From Distichodus sexfasciatus (Eukaryota; Chordata; Actinopteri; Characiformes; Distichodontidae): DNA of 64,000 nt. Positions within the stretch are counted from its first letter, which is position 1. Every line of letters starts with the position of its first letter. The notes below the pieces were generated by a model. That model was not told the origin of the DNA, did not search any database, and was given only the letters and a program-made list of their open reading frames with translations. This document shows positions 20,035 through 30,927 of the stretch, piece after piece. Made by a program: the position numbers and the translations under genes. Location of the stretch: assembly GCA_032718565.1 (NCBI GenBank), contig JAVGVS010000449.1, forward strand, positions 1 to 64,000, read 5' to 3'.

Positions 20035-20835
20035 ATATATGAGTCGGTGGTTGGTATACAAGAAGGCGGAACAGGAAGCAGTCCAACACATGGCAGTACT
20101 GCACAAGGAACAGTCTAGAACACTGCACTTTAAATACAGAAGGTCAAGTCTACTAATTAGGGGTTGCTGTGTAAACAGTGGTATCAGTTCTGTATGTAGT
20201 AAGAATCATTTTCTGACAAATTTTGTATTTAGCTGCATTAAAACCAATCAAGCTGTTAATAAAAAGCTAAATTATAAAGAAAAACCCAGTTTACGTTTTA
20301 CTTAAAAGCTGGAGCATAAACGTCAGTTCCTCTGCATGTCACCGAGGTCCCGTTTCCACGCCTAATAAGGGTCATGCTCCTCCGCTTGCAAAGTGAAATG
20401 TCCTGAGGGCAGTGTGGCTTTGGCTGCATTGTGAAACGCTGGAAAGAACCATGAAAACACACACAACCGTGTAAAACCAGACGGGCCATGTCCTGGAGAA
20501 ATACAGGTGCTGAAACTGAGTACGAATAATGTAAATAAGACCAAAAAGTGAAAAAAGTGGTCTAGTTGAAAAATTGTGGAAGAAGTGCCAAAAGTTGGAG
20601 AAATAAAGTGAGCAGTTTGACATGTTTAACACTAAAATGATAATGTGGCAGCAGTTTAACCTTTTCCTACTGGGGAAAGGTATGATAGGACTCTAAAGTG
20701 ACCAGTCAGAAAACATTGTGAGTTTTACACTGCACATAAGAAATGTTTGTGTTCATGCAATATTTTTTATAAGGAATATTAATGTGTCTGCAGTAACTTA
20801 ATGGCCTTATATAGAGCGACACGGAATTTAGACCT
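20035..20835. other. Unique intergenic DNA
   Basis: No repeat or gene recognised. Several 60-90 codon frames on both strands lack any domain. Confidence 0.4.
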
Positions 20836-22035
20836 TCACATGTAAGACTTGGATCTTAGCTTCTAAGAAATTGGTGTGCTTGCAAATATAATATTTGCAA
20901 AAATATCTCATGCTTATATGAAAACTTCTTGCATAAAAGCATATCACACACCCAAAAAACATCCCACGCTCTTGAAATACTTTCTCATGCTCTTGTGAAC
21001 ATCTCGTGCAAAAACATGCTATGCCTCCTTCAAAATGTCTCATTCCCTTGTAATACTTTCTTCTGCTCTTATGAAAACTTATGTTAAAGCATATAACACC
21101 AGACTTTCTTACACAATAAAACATCTCAGGGTTACAATAAAATATCTCATGCTCACGCAGTACTTTCTCATGTTCATGCAATAACTGTTTTAAAACAACA
21201 CACTCACAGAAAAATGTCTCCTGCTTACGCAAAAATTTCATACCCATGCAATACATTTATCATGCTCACATAGTAACTTCTTCATTAATTCATATCACGC
21301 TCACACAAAAATATCTCATGCTTGTGTGATTTGTTTCTTATGCTCATGCAAAATCGTCTTGTGTTGAAACATACAGCGCTCATGCTTACACAAAAATATC
21401 TCAAGCTCATGCTAAAACTTTGTGTTAAAACATGCACACTTTCTCAAGCAGAAACATCTCACGCTTACGCGAAAATATCTCATGTCCTCATGGTCATGTG
21501 AAAACTTCCTGTTTAAAAGCATATAACATGAAACTTTCTCATGATCACATTAAAACCTTTTGTGTTAAAGCATAAGCACACAAAAACAAGTCATGCAAAA
21601 CATGATGTTTGCCTGATTTTTTTCTTATGCTCATGCAAAAACATCCTATGCTTATGTGAAAATATCTCATGCCCTTGTAATACTTTCTCATGATCACACT
21701 AAAACTTTTTGAGTTAAATCATTTATCATACTTGTGCATGCGTGGCATTGATTTCTGACAACGTGCTCAGCGGACGCGTCAAAAGAACGCTGAGAACGGC
21801 AGCCATGATGCGTGCATGTCAGCGTTCTGAGCAGACCTTAGCTTTGAAGCATACTTTCTCACAAAAATCTAATTCTAACATGAAAATATGTAATGCCAAA
21901 CATCTTGTTTTAATCCATATCACACACAAAAACATCTCATGCCACAAAAATATTTAGTTCGTTCATGTGAGAACATCTCACACAAAAACATTTAGCACTT
22001 TTAAACATTTAACACGGAAACGTCAAGTGAAAAAG
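20836..22035. repeat. Decayed tandem array (AAAATATCTCATGCTCATGC motif)
   Basis: Over 1.2 kb, modules AAAATATCTCATGCT, CATGCAAAAAC, TTGTGTTAAAACATAT and GTAATACTTTCTCATG recur in loose order, more than 15 times for CTCATGC. Units have diverged too far for a clean period by eye (roughly 35-70 bp). The 142-codon minus-strand frame with HEHEKVLREHEIF is a by-product. A hAT fragment interrupts it at 21736-21842. Confidence 0.75.
21736..21842 (-). mobile_element. hAT-like terminal fragment, shared with 51459-51895
   Basis: TTTCTGACAACGTGCTCAGC, GAACGCTGAGAACG and AGCGTTCTGAGC match the reverse complement of the 51.48-51.56 kb sequence almost base for base. Confidence 0.8.
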
Positions 22036-22179
22036 TGACATGACGACATGAAAGTGACATGAAAACACAACACTGTTTATTAATTTTTTTTCTTACTGGT
22101 ACCTTTAGAGGCAGTATAAGTTTAAAATAAAACCATATTATAATTTCTTTACATAAATCAGTGGTAAGGACGGAACAGT

Positions 22180-23110
22180 GGAGGCCAATTTTCTACTCGC
22201 AACAAACCAACGTCATTTAGGAAGAGAACACACACAAGCTGTCATTAGTTTAATATCATCTATCAGTGGGTCGTAACAGAGCAGGTCTGGAGCCCGGGCC
22301 CCTCGCCAGCGCTCTGCTCTCCTAAATACATTATCCACCGGTCAGTCGGCCAGGCTAATGGCTCTATTAGCGAGCAGCACGGCCCCGCTCCTAAACATAC
22401 AATATTCAGGAATATTCCATATCAAGGAAAGCGCTCGTAATAATATTATTATTGCGCTAAAAACATTAGTCCACAGTGAATTTAATACATTATTAGTTCG
22501 ACTGAGCTGAAAATGGCGATTTGGCCGCGTCGGGGAGAGTGGCCCTCTCCGCCCTGCTCCCAATGAATAAATGATGTCCCTTTCCTAATGGACACGGCTG
22601 CTTAAACATGGCATCTATTATTAATCCTCAGCAATCTGTGACAGATGAGGCACAGTAACGTCGCCGTCGCGATTCGTTATCCACTGGACTAGACGCCCAT
22701 ATGAGGGTTTACCTATTCAGACGTGACCCTCTTTGTTTTTTGCCCAGCTTAAACCTTTATTCGTGTGCGACGTTGCGCCCGACTTAATGGTACACCTTCA
22801 ATTTCCGTGAAGCGAGTGAAGCTGCTGACCAGACGCATTGGATATTCCAGCCACCACTGCCTTCCCTTACCTTCGCCTGCGTGGAGCTTAATTAGCTGGG
22901 CTAGAAGTCTTATCAAAGCCACGTTGGTATTAAATATTCAACTTTCTCTTCCGTGCAGATCAAGAGGGCTTAAACAGGAGCCATTCTGACTTTAAACTGC
23001 CTTACGAAAATATGGGCGAGAGCTGGACGGAGGATAAAAGTGCACCTTGTTAGGTTATAACCTAACTCGCTATTAGCTTTAGCAATGACTGCTTAATGGG
23101 GCCGGTGTGT
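22180..23110. other. Candidate conserved non-coding cluster
   Basis: Nearly 1 kb without SINEs or microsatellites. Contains CAATATTCAGGAATATTCC, TAATAATATTATTATTGC, ACATTATTAGTTCGAC, GCTTAATTAGCTGGGC and GCTATTAGCTTTAGC. One of the longest enhancer-like islands in the window. Frames of 60-75 codons have no recognised content. Confidence 0.4.
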
Positions 23111-23218
23111 GTTAAAGAGGAAGGCTTCCAACTCGCAGAATCCCATTATTGCCGTCGTTTCATTACTAACGACGAACTGCGAGTGACTCCTCCCCTCCTG
23201 TAGGCACTGCAATTACAT

Positions 23219-23357
23219 GGGCAGTGTCTGGGAAGTAGTGCTTGGGGATGGTACCTTGCTGATGAGTACCTCAGTTGAACCTTTACTGGCTCGAGATTTG
23301 AACCAGCAACCTTCTGATCATGGGCCAATCCCCTAACACTATGCTTCCAACTGCCCC
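23219..23357 (-). mobile_element. Family B SINE, minus strand, tail-truncated
   Basis: TACCTTGCTGATGAGTACCT and TTTGAACCAGCAACCTTCTG run to AACTGCCCC. Head-to-head with the next SINE. Confidence 0.9.
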
Positions 23358-23560
23358 ATAGCGTAACGTTTAGGGAGTTCGTCCCATGATGTGTAGGTCA
23401 CCAGTTCAAATCCCAGACCACTGAGGTACCACTGAGGTTCTCATCAGCAAGGCACCATCCCCAAGCACTGCTCTTTGGGTGCTGCCCATGTCAGCTGCCC
23501 ACTGCTCCTTCACGGATGGACAAATTGGTGGGATGGACAATGACAAATAATCACTCACTT
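23358..23560 (+). mobile_element. Family B SINE, plus strand, head-to-head with previous
   Basis: ATAGCGTAACGTTTAGGGAG through CAATGACAAATAATCACTCA. The two heads meet without spacer, giving a natural inverted repeat of about 140 bp per arm. Confidence 0.9.
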
Positions 23561-23594
23561 TCACTATAAACGTACTATCCCAAAATATAAACAT

Positions 23595-24130
23595 GTGCAC
23601 CACTGCGTACATTACCAGGGTGTACTACGTGCTCCTCGGGGGGTTGGATGGGTGTTCTTCACTTATTTTTCCCCTCCATTTGGTTATATTCAAAACTGTC
23701 CGCCTCAGGGGAGCGCATTAGGGTTGACCCCCCCCGACCCCAAGCGAATACCCTGTGGTTCCCGTGGCCTTAATAACATGTGGCAAATATTTACCATCGC
23801 ACTTTATAACATAATAGAGCCAACATTAGCACATATTTTCTGCTCAATCGGGTTTTCCATGTCAAGCTCGACACACACCCTGGAGAAAATACAGTTCTCC
23901 CCCCACCCACCTCCCCGAATTGTCTCTCCTTCTCTCCCTCCCTCTCTCTCGGCCGAACGCTGTCCCAGCTTGCATAATCAGAATGAATGGGGCAGATTAG
24001 TGCTCAGGCATATACATTTGAAAAGTTGTTTGTCCCCGAGCGCTACACGCCCCACACAGCGACTGCTCACCTGAGGCCGGGCCTTAAGAGGGGCGTTGGT
24101 GTGTCACCCTGTGCTCGGCTGCAGATTTGG
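23595..24130. other. Candidate conserved non-coding block
   Basis: Repeat-poor. The 159-codon plus frame from 23595 (includes LGLTPPDPKRIPCGSRGLNN) has no recognised domain and no exon boundaries, and a CCCCCCGACCCC run crosses it. More likely regulatory or neutral. Confidence 0.3.
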
Positions 24131-24435
24131 GAGGCTATAAATGGATTATATGTGGGATATTAAGTGCTCAGAGCTGCCAGGTGGCTTCAGGAGTTTTCCA
24201 GAGCCGTACGCACACTCATTCTCTCTCTCAAACACACACTCTTTGTAAGTGAGAGGAAGGTGCAGCCTTACCTGAGTCTCTAATCCAGAGAAAACAAGTC
24301 ATGTAACAGAGCTGTAAGTCACCAGCTTCATCACGATACAATGTTATATTGATTAAACGGACGACGGTTCCACATTTCGATTCGATTCAGGAACCCGTGA
24401 TTGATGTGAGACGATATTAAATGAAATATTAGGGA

Positions 24436-24584
24436 GTAATGGTGCGTTCCATTTGCCTTTGGATCCAGGACTTACGATTACTTCACCTCTACTGAAAACC
24501 GAGTTGGATGCGTTCCACTTGCCACAGGACAGCTTGGATAGAAGAGGCTAACACATCACTTTTTATCTGAATTTTCCATCTTGG
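24436..24584. mobile_element. Possible hAT-like element, left part (split by SINE)
   Basis: GGTGCGTTCCATTTGCC and GATGCGTTCCACTTGCC resemble ends of fish hAT elements. It probably continues to about 25255 on the far side of the SINE. Superfamily not firm. Confidence 0.4.
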
Positions 24585-24595
24585 GTTGCTGATCC

Positions 24596-24926
24596 GGGCG
24601 GTTAGTGCTGCTGTCTCACAGCAAGAAGGTTCTGGGTTCAAGCCCCAGGTTGGTCGTAGGGTCTTTCTGTGTGGAGTTTGCATGCTCTCCCCGTGTTTTA
24701 GGTTTCCTGCACCGATTTCCTCCCATTGTCCAAAACTCATGCAATATAGGTTAATTGGTGACTCTAAATCGGCCCTCGTTAAGGTGTGAATGAGAGAGTG
24801 AGTGTGCATGCCCTGCGGTGTGTTGGCGCCTGCCGGTTCCAACCTTGCTCCTGTAAATTCCCAGGATAGGCTCCGGGCCCCCTGTGACCCAGTTGGGATT
24901 AAGCGGTTCTGATAATGAATGAATGA
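24596..24926 (+). mobile_element. Mermaid/DANA-like SINE with perfect 11-bp target duplication
   Basis: GTTGCTGATCC occurs at 24585-24595 and 24927-24937. The body has CACAGCAAGAAGGTTCTGGG and TGTGGAGTTTGCATGCTCTC, and the end GATAATGAATGAATGA. It sits inside a probable older DNA element. Confidence 0.93.
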
Positions 24927-24937
24927 GTTGCTGATCC

Positions 24938-25255
24938 TGTTCACCGTTCTGTTTGGCTATGTAGGCTAGTCATTTGTTTTTAGCATCATCAACTAGGCAA
25001 TTTAGCATCGCCACTTAATACACGACACATAACACGGCAATCCACGCATAACATAACCTTAGCAACACATCGTTCGACTACAACAACGTGGTGTTATATA
25101 CACAGCTGACCAAGATAGACACAAGCGACACTAAACACTGTGAAAAATCACAGCATTTATTACAATCTTTGCACTAAACTAGTCATCTTGGATTCAGGGC
25201 TCAGGGTCCTATGTGCTGCTTTGAGACATTTAGTCAGGTGTCCAAGATCGTCTAG
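24938..25255. mobile_element. Possible hAT-like element, right part
   Basis: Continues the sequence split at 24584; ends near CATCTTGGATTCAGGGCTCAGG. Low-confidence extension. Confidence 0.3.
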
Positions 25256-25264
25256 CTTAACTTT

Positions 25265-25490
25265 GGGGCAGTTGGTAGCATTACGGTTAGGGATCAGGAC
25301 CCCGGTTTAAATCCCAGACCAGTGAAGGTACCACTGGTGTATTTGTGAGCAAGCTACCGTCCCCAAACACTGCTGCCTGGTCACCACCTAAAAAGCTGCC
25401 CACTGCTCCTTTATGGATGGGTCAAATGCAGAGGTTATATTTGGTGATGTGCCGTGATGTGTTCACAATGACAAATAATCAATCGCTTAC
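25265..25490 (+). mobile_element. Family B SINE
   Basis: GGGGCAGTTGGTAGCATTAC through CAATGACAAATAATCAATC; full length with modest decay. Confidence 0.92.
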
Positions 25491-25505
25491 TCAGTTATTG
25501 GTACT

Positions 25506-26152
25506 AAGGCTACCTTCACACTGCCAGCCACATCGTTCAATTCCGATTTTTTGCTCAGATGGGATTTGTCTATCTTGACGGTTCACATTCATAACTACAA
25601 GTGACCTGTATCTGACTGTAATGTGAATGCATCGGTCCTCCGAAACGTCACGCATGCGCACACTGATACGTTTTTACACGGGTCGCCAACAACAAAAAGC
25701 GTCATATCTGTGGGACGACTCATGGCATTAAAAATGGAGGCGTTAGTAGCTCACGCATGTATCGCACTTTGCTCTGGAGGACGACAAACAGTGAATCAGC
25801 TGGACATGAGCAGGTCGAAAAGGAGAAAAAAAGTCAGGCGGCTAGCTTTTTCTGTTATCGCAGCTCTCCTCCATTTTTACCTTCCCGCGCTGCCAGTGCA
25901 GGCTGATGATGTCAGCGCATGCGTATAAGTAAAAAGCCACATGAATTCCGATCTGAGCGTTCACATTCAGGTCGCATGGCCGCGAATCGGATACGTATCG
26001 GATTTAGTACCACATATGAAAGTGACACAAATCCGATTTGAAAAGATCCGATTTGCGTGTCCACACAGCCCTGAAAAGATCAGATCTGTGTCACATTAAG
26101 GCAAAAAATCCGATTTGAGTCACTTCAGCATGGCAGTGTGAACGTAGCCTTT
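25506..26152. mobile_element. Non-autonomous DNA transposon with inverted ends AAGGCTAC(C/G)TTCACACTGCCA
   Basis: The left end is AAGGCTACCTTCACACTGCC, and the right end is the complement of AAGGCTACGTTCACACTGCC. Subterminal AAAAGATCCGATTTG / AATCCGATTTGAG repeats are typical of fish hAT MITEs. Clear target duplication not found. A 101-codon frame (25623-25928) with a basic RSKRRKKVRR stretch lies inside but has no recognised transposase motif. Confidence 0.7.
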
Positions 26153-26410
26153 ATGCAGTTGTGGCATAAAATGGAAGTGACACTGCCACCTGCTCTTCCT
26201 GTAGTGCAGTGCAGTTAGACATGACCATTTACATGGTTTAATAGTCAACGTGTTGACACTAAACTTGTGTATGGATGAATTCTTTGTAATGAGTTCATTG
26301 ATTATTTAGACTTATCATTGCAACCCCGATCTTATCCAAGACAAATCAAAGCTTAAAGAAAACAAATAAAGGATTTAATGAACGAGGGAGAAGTAACCAA
26401 ACTGAAATGA
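26153..26410. other. Unique intergenic DNA
   Basis: No feature recognised. Confidence 0.4.
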
Positions 26411-27110
26411 AGTAAACTCAAATGAATGAATGAGTGAGCAGCGAAAGTCCTCGGAATGATTTACCAAACGCAACCTTGATAGAGTTTTCATTTATTTCGC
26501 TGTAGGAAGGCGCAAAGACAATCCTTCTAAATTCACGAAAGCGGCCAGAATTCCCCTTCCCCTGTCTCTTTTGATCACTTTGAGTGTGGCATTTCAATTT
26601 GTTCACCCGATAAACACTGCGGCGTTTCCTGCGCCGTAAATTACGCCGCCGTGAATTACGCCGCCATCATAACAAAGTCTGCTCCGGCCGATACATCCCA
26701 TTTCATATGCAAACGCACAAAGCATTCAAATCAGAGCCTCCTCGGCTGCGAGATGAAGTGACACTGCCATACATTATAGCCGTTAATTATGCGAGCACTA
26801 AATTATGGATAGACGGCAGCGTATGCCGTGCGTAAGCGTTATCAAACTCGCCAACGCGCGTTCCGACTATCACACTTCTAATTGGCTGCTTCCTTGAAAA
26901 GCTTCTCAGACATGTGCTGCTCAGGCCTCCTTTTTGAAATGATTAAAAGACTTCCCTGCGTGTATTATACATGGGAAATATCGCGTCATCCCTCCCTTTT
27001 TTTGATGCTGACTAATTGACCAGAGTGCGATGGAGGGATGAAATTCCGCTTGAGATGTGCTGCCGCATGTCAAAGTGAACTGAGGTGTGATCTTGACGGC
27101 TTTTTCTGTC
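26411..27110. other. Candidate conserved non-coding cluster
   Basis: A 700-bp repeat-free island. AATTACGCCGCC is duplicated at 26639 and 26654. An octamer-like CATATGCAAAC lies near 26704, with CCGTTAATTATGCGAG and CTTCTAATTGGCTGC downstream. Short frames without family resemblance. Confidence 0.42.
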
Positions 27111-27520
27111 CAAACTTTGCCTTATTAGCCAGCTATTAATGCAGAACTTAACTCTACCAGTCGTCTCACACCTTTTAGGAATTTTACACTCGCTGGACGT
27201 TTTATGAGGAACACCCACCTTGTAGGAACACCTGCAACTACACTACACACTATATAGACTTATTTTCACTCTTGCATTCAAATTAACAGTGGCAGGAAAC
27301 TTGTAAACCAGCAACTGTGTCAATGTCTTATTATAACAAACATTGCATTTCCAAAAGCAGCAACTGACTCATCAGTGAAGAATGTTAGCTTATAAACCTC
27401 ATTATAACCTTAAAAAACAACTCAAAACTAAAATGTTAACTTGTGAACTGTCAGACATTCATAACTATAACATGAAATGGTAAGTCCTTCTAGAAGCAGA
27501 TAAGGTTTGCGAGTTATTTT
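27111..27520. other. Unique intergenic DNA
   Basis: AT-rich. No gene or clear repeat. Confidence 0.4.
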
Positions 27521-28046
27521 TAGGGATGCACTGATCCAACATGTGAATGGGATATTGGTCCATTAACAACTCAAACAGCAGGACCGGATATTGGTGGCGT
27601 TGGGCTGATCTATGGAGCTGTAAATCGTAGGTTTTTCTATGTATAACCCCAAAAGCAAATCACACGACTTTACTGTTTAATTTCCTTGACATCACCAGCT
27701 CTCGCAATGTCTGTGTCCCTGATGGTTTTAGGGGATTAGGGATCGTCAAAAAATTACACAACTGTGTGTGAATAATTTTTGAGATGTTATTTTAATAATA
27801 ATTAATTTATCATATACATATGGGCATGTAATTATTACATTGTTTTAGTAGGAAAACAATATTTACATCAATATTTCCTTAAGTAGAACACAATAAGCTC
27901 AGTCTCATTCTCACAAAGAAATACAGAAATACACAACTTATTCATTAAAAATTGGTAATTGGTCAGTACTCGGGATCGGCCCATGCTCAAAGTCCAAGTA
28001 TCGACATTGGTATCGAAACGGAAAAAGGTGGATTGGTGCATCGCTA
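27521..28046. mobile_element. hAT-like MITE, TAGGGATGCAC ends
   Basis: Left TAGGGATGCACTGATCC; right reverse-complements to TAGCGATGCACCAATCC (14 of 17). Flanking octamers GTTATTTT and GTTACTAG match at 5 of 8, a possible decayed 8-bp duplication. The interior shares GATTAGGGATCGTCA with 44.05 and 45.00 kb in reverse. Confidence 0.7.
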
Positions 28047-28124
28047 GTTACTAGACCATCCTTTGTGTTCACTTAAACTGGGAATATGCTTGTGAGTGAT
28101 ATTTAAGTGCACCTCAACCAAAGT

Positions 28125-28204
28125 GTGACCTCTGCATTTGACCCATCCATGAAGGGGCAGCCGTCTGTGCATTGCTGTGTTCACAATGATAAATAATCAC
28201 TCCC
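28125..28204. mobile_element. Rearranged family B SINE scraps
   Basis: Minus-strand piece GACCTCTGCATTTGACCCAT (28128-28160) followed directly by plus-strand tail GTTCACAATGATAAATAATC (28163-28204). Confidence 0.75.
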
Positions 28205-28369
28205 TTAATCGCCCAACAACACTACACACCTGGACTAGTAGTAATGAAAAGGCTTGTCAGTACCATAACAATTCTGTATTAAAGACAAAGCGTTATTATC
28301 AGTCTTTATTATTGACAAAAGGCCCAGCTTGATTGGGTTTCTTAGCCAGCAGGTCAACCACGTAGTGTT

Positions 28370-28680
28370 GAATATTTGCAAGACAATGGCACTATTGAAT
28401 TTATGCTGATGCCTTCACATCCCCGAGCATGTTAGGACGTGAGGCGTGGAGCCATGCTGAGGTTCTTTTCTCGCCGCTACGTGGATTTGCATGACGCTCG
28501 GTTGTTTGGTTGGTCTGTCGGCCGGTCGGTTGATGGGAGAGGTCGGATAAGTGAGTCTTCTCCCTGCGTTTGTCACATGATTAACCTACATGCAACGCTA
28601 ACAATGGCATGACGTGACTCTCGCTTCATCAGCTGCTCTTCTCTATTCACTGCCTACTTAACTTGCAAATTCCCCTGAAC
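28370..28680. other. Unique intergenic DNA, possible conserved element
   Basis: Repeat-free, with a short GGTTGGTCTGTCGGCCGGTCGG block of GGTC/GGTT near 28500. No gene. Confidence 0.25.
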
Positions 28681-28748
28681 TGTAACCCAGTGTCTTATGG
28701 CCACTGATTCTACACGTCCCTGTAGGTGTCCTGTCATCACGGGGGTAT

Positions 28749-28772
28749 GTGTGTGTGTGTGTGTGTGTGTGT
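28749..28772. repeat. (GT)n microsatellite
   Basis: Twelve GT units. Confidence 0.95.
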
Positions 28773-28894
28773 GGCGGCCTGATGGAGTGGTGCTTCCCAT
28801 ATTGTACTTGGGTTGGCAAGTGTGCACTATTATTTACATCTACTTCCTGTGACTTGCAATGCATTGATTATTATTTAAAATTAATTTTAAATTA

Positions 28895-28990
28895 GTGATT
28901 GTCATTGTGAACACAGCACAGCAGACACTACTGCATTTGACCAATCCGTGAAGGAGCAGTGGTCAGCTTTTTGGCAGCACCGGGTACAGC
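28895..28990 (-). mobile_element. Family B SINE tail fragment, minus strand
   Basis: GTCATTGTGAACACAGCACA through TTTTTGGCAGCACC. Confidence 0.82.
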
Positions 28991-29232
28991 TGTGATCCTT
29001 CACTGGTCTCATAAAGCGATTGCGATTATCAGGACAACGATTCAATACGATACGATATCTTGATGCATGATGATGAAGATTTACATGTCACATCTCACCT
29101 GCAATTCCAGCACAGACCAGCGGGGGGCTCTGGTCTGAAAACCTGCAATGCAATCAATAACGGTCTGTCACTGCATCAATGCAGAACCGTCCACGTCTGT
29201 ATATATTACGTGACTAATTTCAACACCCATAG

Positions 29233-29360
29233 TACCCAGGGAGCAGTGCTTGGGGACCTTGCTTATGAGTTACTCAGTGGTACCTTTACCAGTTTGGAAC
29301 TTGAGCTGGCGACCTTCTGATCACAAAGTCAACTCCCTAACTGTTACGCTACTGACTACC
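29233..29360 (-). mobile_element. Family B SINE head fragment, minus strand
   Basis: GGGAGCAGTGCTTGGGG through CTTCTGATCACAAAGTCAAC; tail lost. Confidence 0.85.
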
Positions 29361-29496
29361 ACTCACAGGTGTTTGTGACTGGTGTTGAATTGGAGTGACA
29401 CCTCATAGGCTACACTGATGTTGCATCAATGTGCATTCTTGGCAGCTGCCAAACAGATTCGGAGGATGGAGTATTTTTTAAAATACAATTTTCTAT

Positions 29497-29700
29497 GTCA
29501 AAGTCAAAGTAAACTTTATTGTCATCTCTGCTATACAGTATACTGTACAAGAACACAGAGTGACAAGACAACATGGCTCCAGTTTTAACAGTGTAGAGAA
29601 CAAGGAACAAAGAGCAAATAAGGCACATAGAATAAAAAATATCTAAATAGAATATAAAATATACACTTTACACTTACACTGAATGTGCATGAAGTCAGTA
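29497..29700 (-). mobile_element. LINE (L2-clade-like) 3' end, minus strand
   Basis: Reverse complement contains GATGACAATAAAGTTTACTT, a common fish L2-type tail, preceded by CTGGAGCCATGTTGTCTTG. No reverse transcriptase sequence is present. A plus-strand relative is at 43497-43590. Confidence 0.65.
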
Positions 29701-29779
29701 ACAGTTTCAATATGAAAAATTCTATACAGTCTATGAAATAAAACAATATCTTTTATAAACATTTCTATTTTCCATTTTC

Positions 29780-29850
29780 TGATCGTGGGGCCAACTCTCT
29801 ACATACTTTTAAGCTAGTAGGTTGGGACTTGAACCGGCAACCATCCGACC
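29780..29850 (-). mobile_element. Family B SINE head scrap, minus strand
   Basis: GATCGTGGGGCCAACTC and GGACTTGAACCGGCAACC. Confidence 0.7.
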
Positions 29851-29935
29851 ATCTAAGATGGTAGCAAGAATCTGCAGCCATGAAAAAGTTTGGATGTAGG
29901 AAATTATTTTTCTCTGGAGCTTGTATTATAAATTG

Positions 29936-30089
29936 CACTGGGTTCTCGTGGCCACGGAATTTTTAATACAAGCCACAAAGAAAATGTTAAAAAGTGGAGT
30001 TTATTGACCATGTAAAAGCTACTGTTTCAAATTTTCTTTGTAGCTTATATAAAAATTTAAATTTTTACCATGGCCAAGAGAACCCAGTG
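29936..30089. mobile_element. Palindromic element (imperfect 53-65 bp inverted arms)
   Basis: CACTGGGTTCTCGTGGCCAC at 29936 returns inverted as CATGGCCAAGAGAACCCAGTG ending 30089. Internal arms CCACAAAGAAAATG and TTTTCTTTGTAGC also pair. Loop about 37 bp. Hairpin-capable; probably a foldback MITE. No frame. Confidence 0.75.
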
Positions 30090-30430
30090 ATGATAACGCA
30101 CATGCAACCACACTGCAACTACGAAGCAGTACACAAATTCACACAAAATGACACTTCATAAAAATGACAAAACAGGCACCACATTTAAAAATTGTGCTGC
30201 TCTTTTATAGATGTGCATCAAATACACAAAACACATTCCCCAAAAATGGATTAGCATAAGTTAAATTGAACAAATATTTTTACTAGTAATAACAACTAAA
30301 ATTTGCCTAAAATGTGGCAACTTTTTTTAGCTAAAACAATAAAATATAAAAAAAAATGTGACTAAAATGAGTTTCTATTTTAAGAATAAATCTTAAATCT
30401 CATCCAGAGCAATTTCCACATTTTAAGGAC
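30090..30430. other. Unique AT-rich intergenic DNA
   Basis: No gene. CACATGCAACCACACTGCAA near 30100 is repeated loosely at 49503. Confidence 0.4.
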
Positions 30431-30432
30431 AG

Positions 30433-30927
30433 TCTCTTGTGTTGTAGTGCTCGAAACCAGTTTTTGAAGGTCTTGGTCTAGTCTTGGATTTGGCGTATTT
30501 GTTCTTTGTCATGTCCAGACCAGCCAAGACCACAACTCTCAGAATATTACTATTAATGAGCTGTTCACTGTCCGATTGGAAAACTTCTCACATCAAGTGC
30601 CACCAATGATGTTACTGCTGACCGCGGTTACCTGCCATACCTCTTCACATGCACAGGTGTGCACATGAACACAGGTGAAGTCATGGTAGTCTGGGAAATA
30701 TGTCCAGAAAATCATCAAATTTGGTTACCAATATCACAAAGAATTCATATGTGAATCAACAGGGTCTTGATGAGTGAGGCGTGTTCTGCCACTGTGATTT
30801 GTTGAGTCTGGTCTTGTCTCATCTTGGTCTCGGCCCTTCAGTGTCTTGGTCTTGTCTCTGTCCTAGCAGACTCGGGTCTCGATCAGGACTTGGTCTCAGT
30901 TTAGTTGGTCTTGACTACAACTCTAAC
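30433..30927. mobile_element. Non-autonomous DNA transposon, shorter relative of 18826-19742
   Basis: Left GTTGTAGTGCTCGAAACCAG, right TTGGTCTTGACTACAACTCT. The ends are imperfect inverted repeats, and GTCTCGGCCCTTCAGTGTCT matches the 19.67 kb copy. Interior differs, so one copy has an insertion or deletion. Confidence 0.65.

Noticed and set aside
20828..21256. 142-codon minus-strand frame with HEHEKVL-type repeats
   Set aside because: Falls inside a decayed tandem array; the periodicity is that of the DNA repeat.
24489..24944. 151-codon minus-strand frame
   Set aside because: Mostly reverse translation of the Mermaid-like SINE.
25623..25928. 101-codon frame with a basic stretch, as a transposase remnant
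   Set aside because: Lies inside a non-autonomous element and has no recognisable transposase motif.
25506..26152. PIF/Harbinger assignment
   Set aside because: TAA and TTA at the borders do not match as a 3-bp duplication; left as an unassigned inverted-repeat element.
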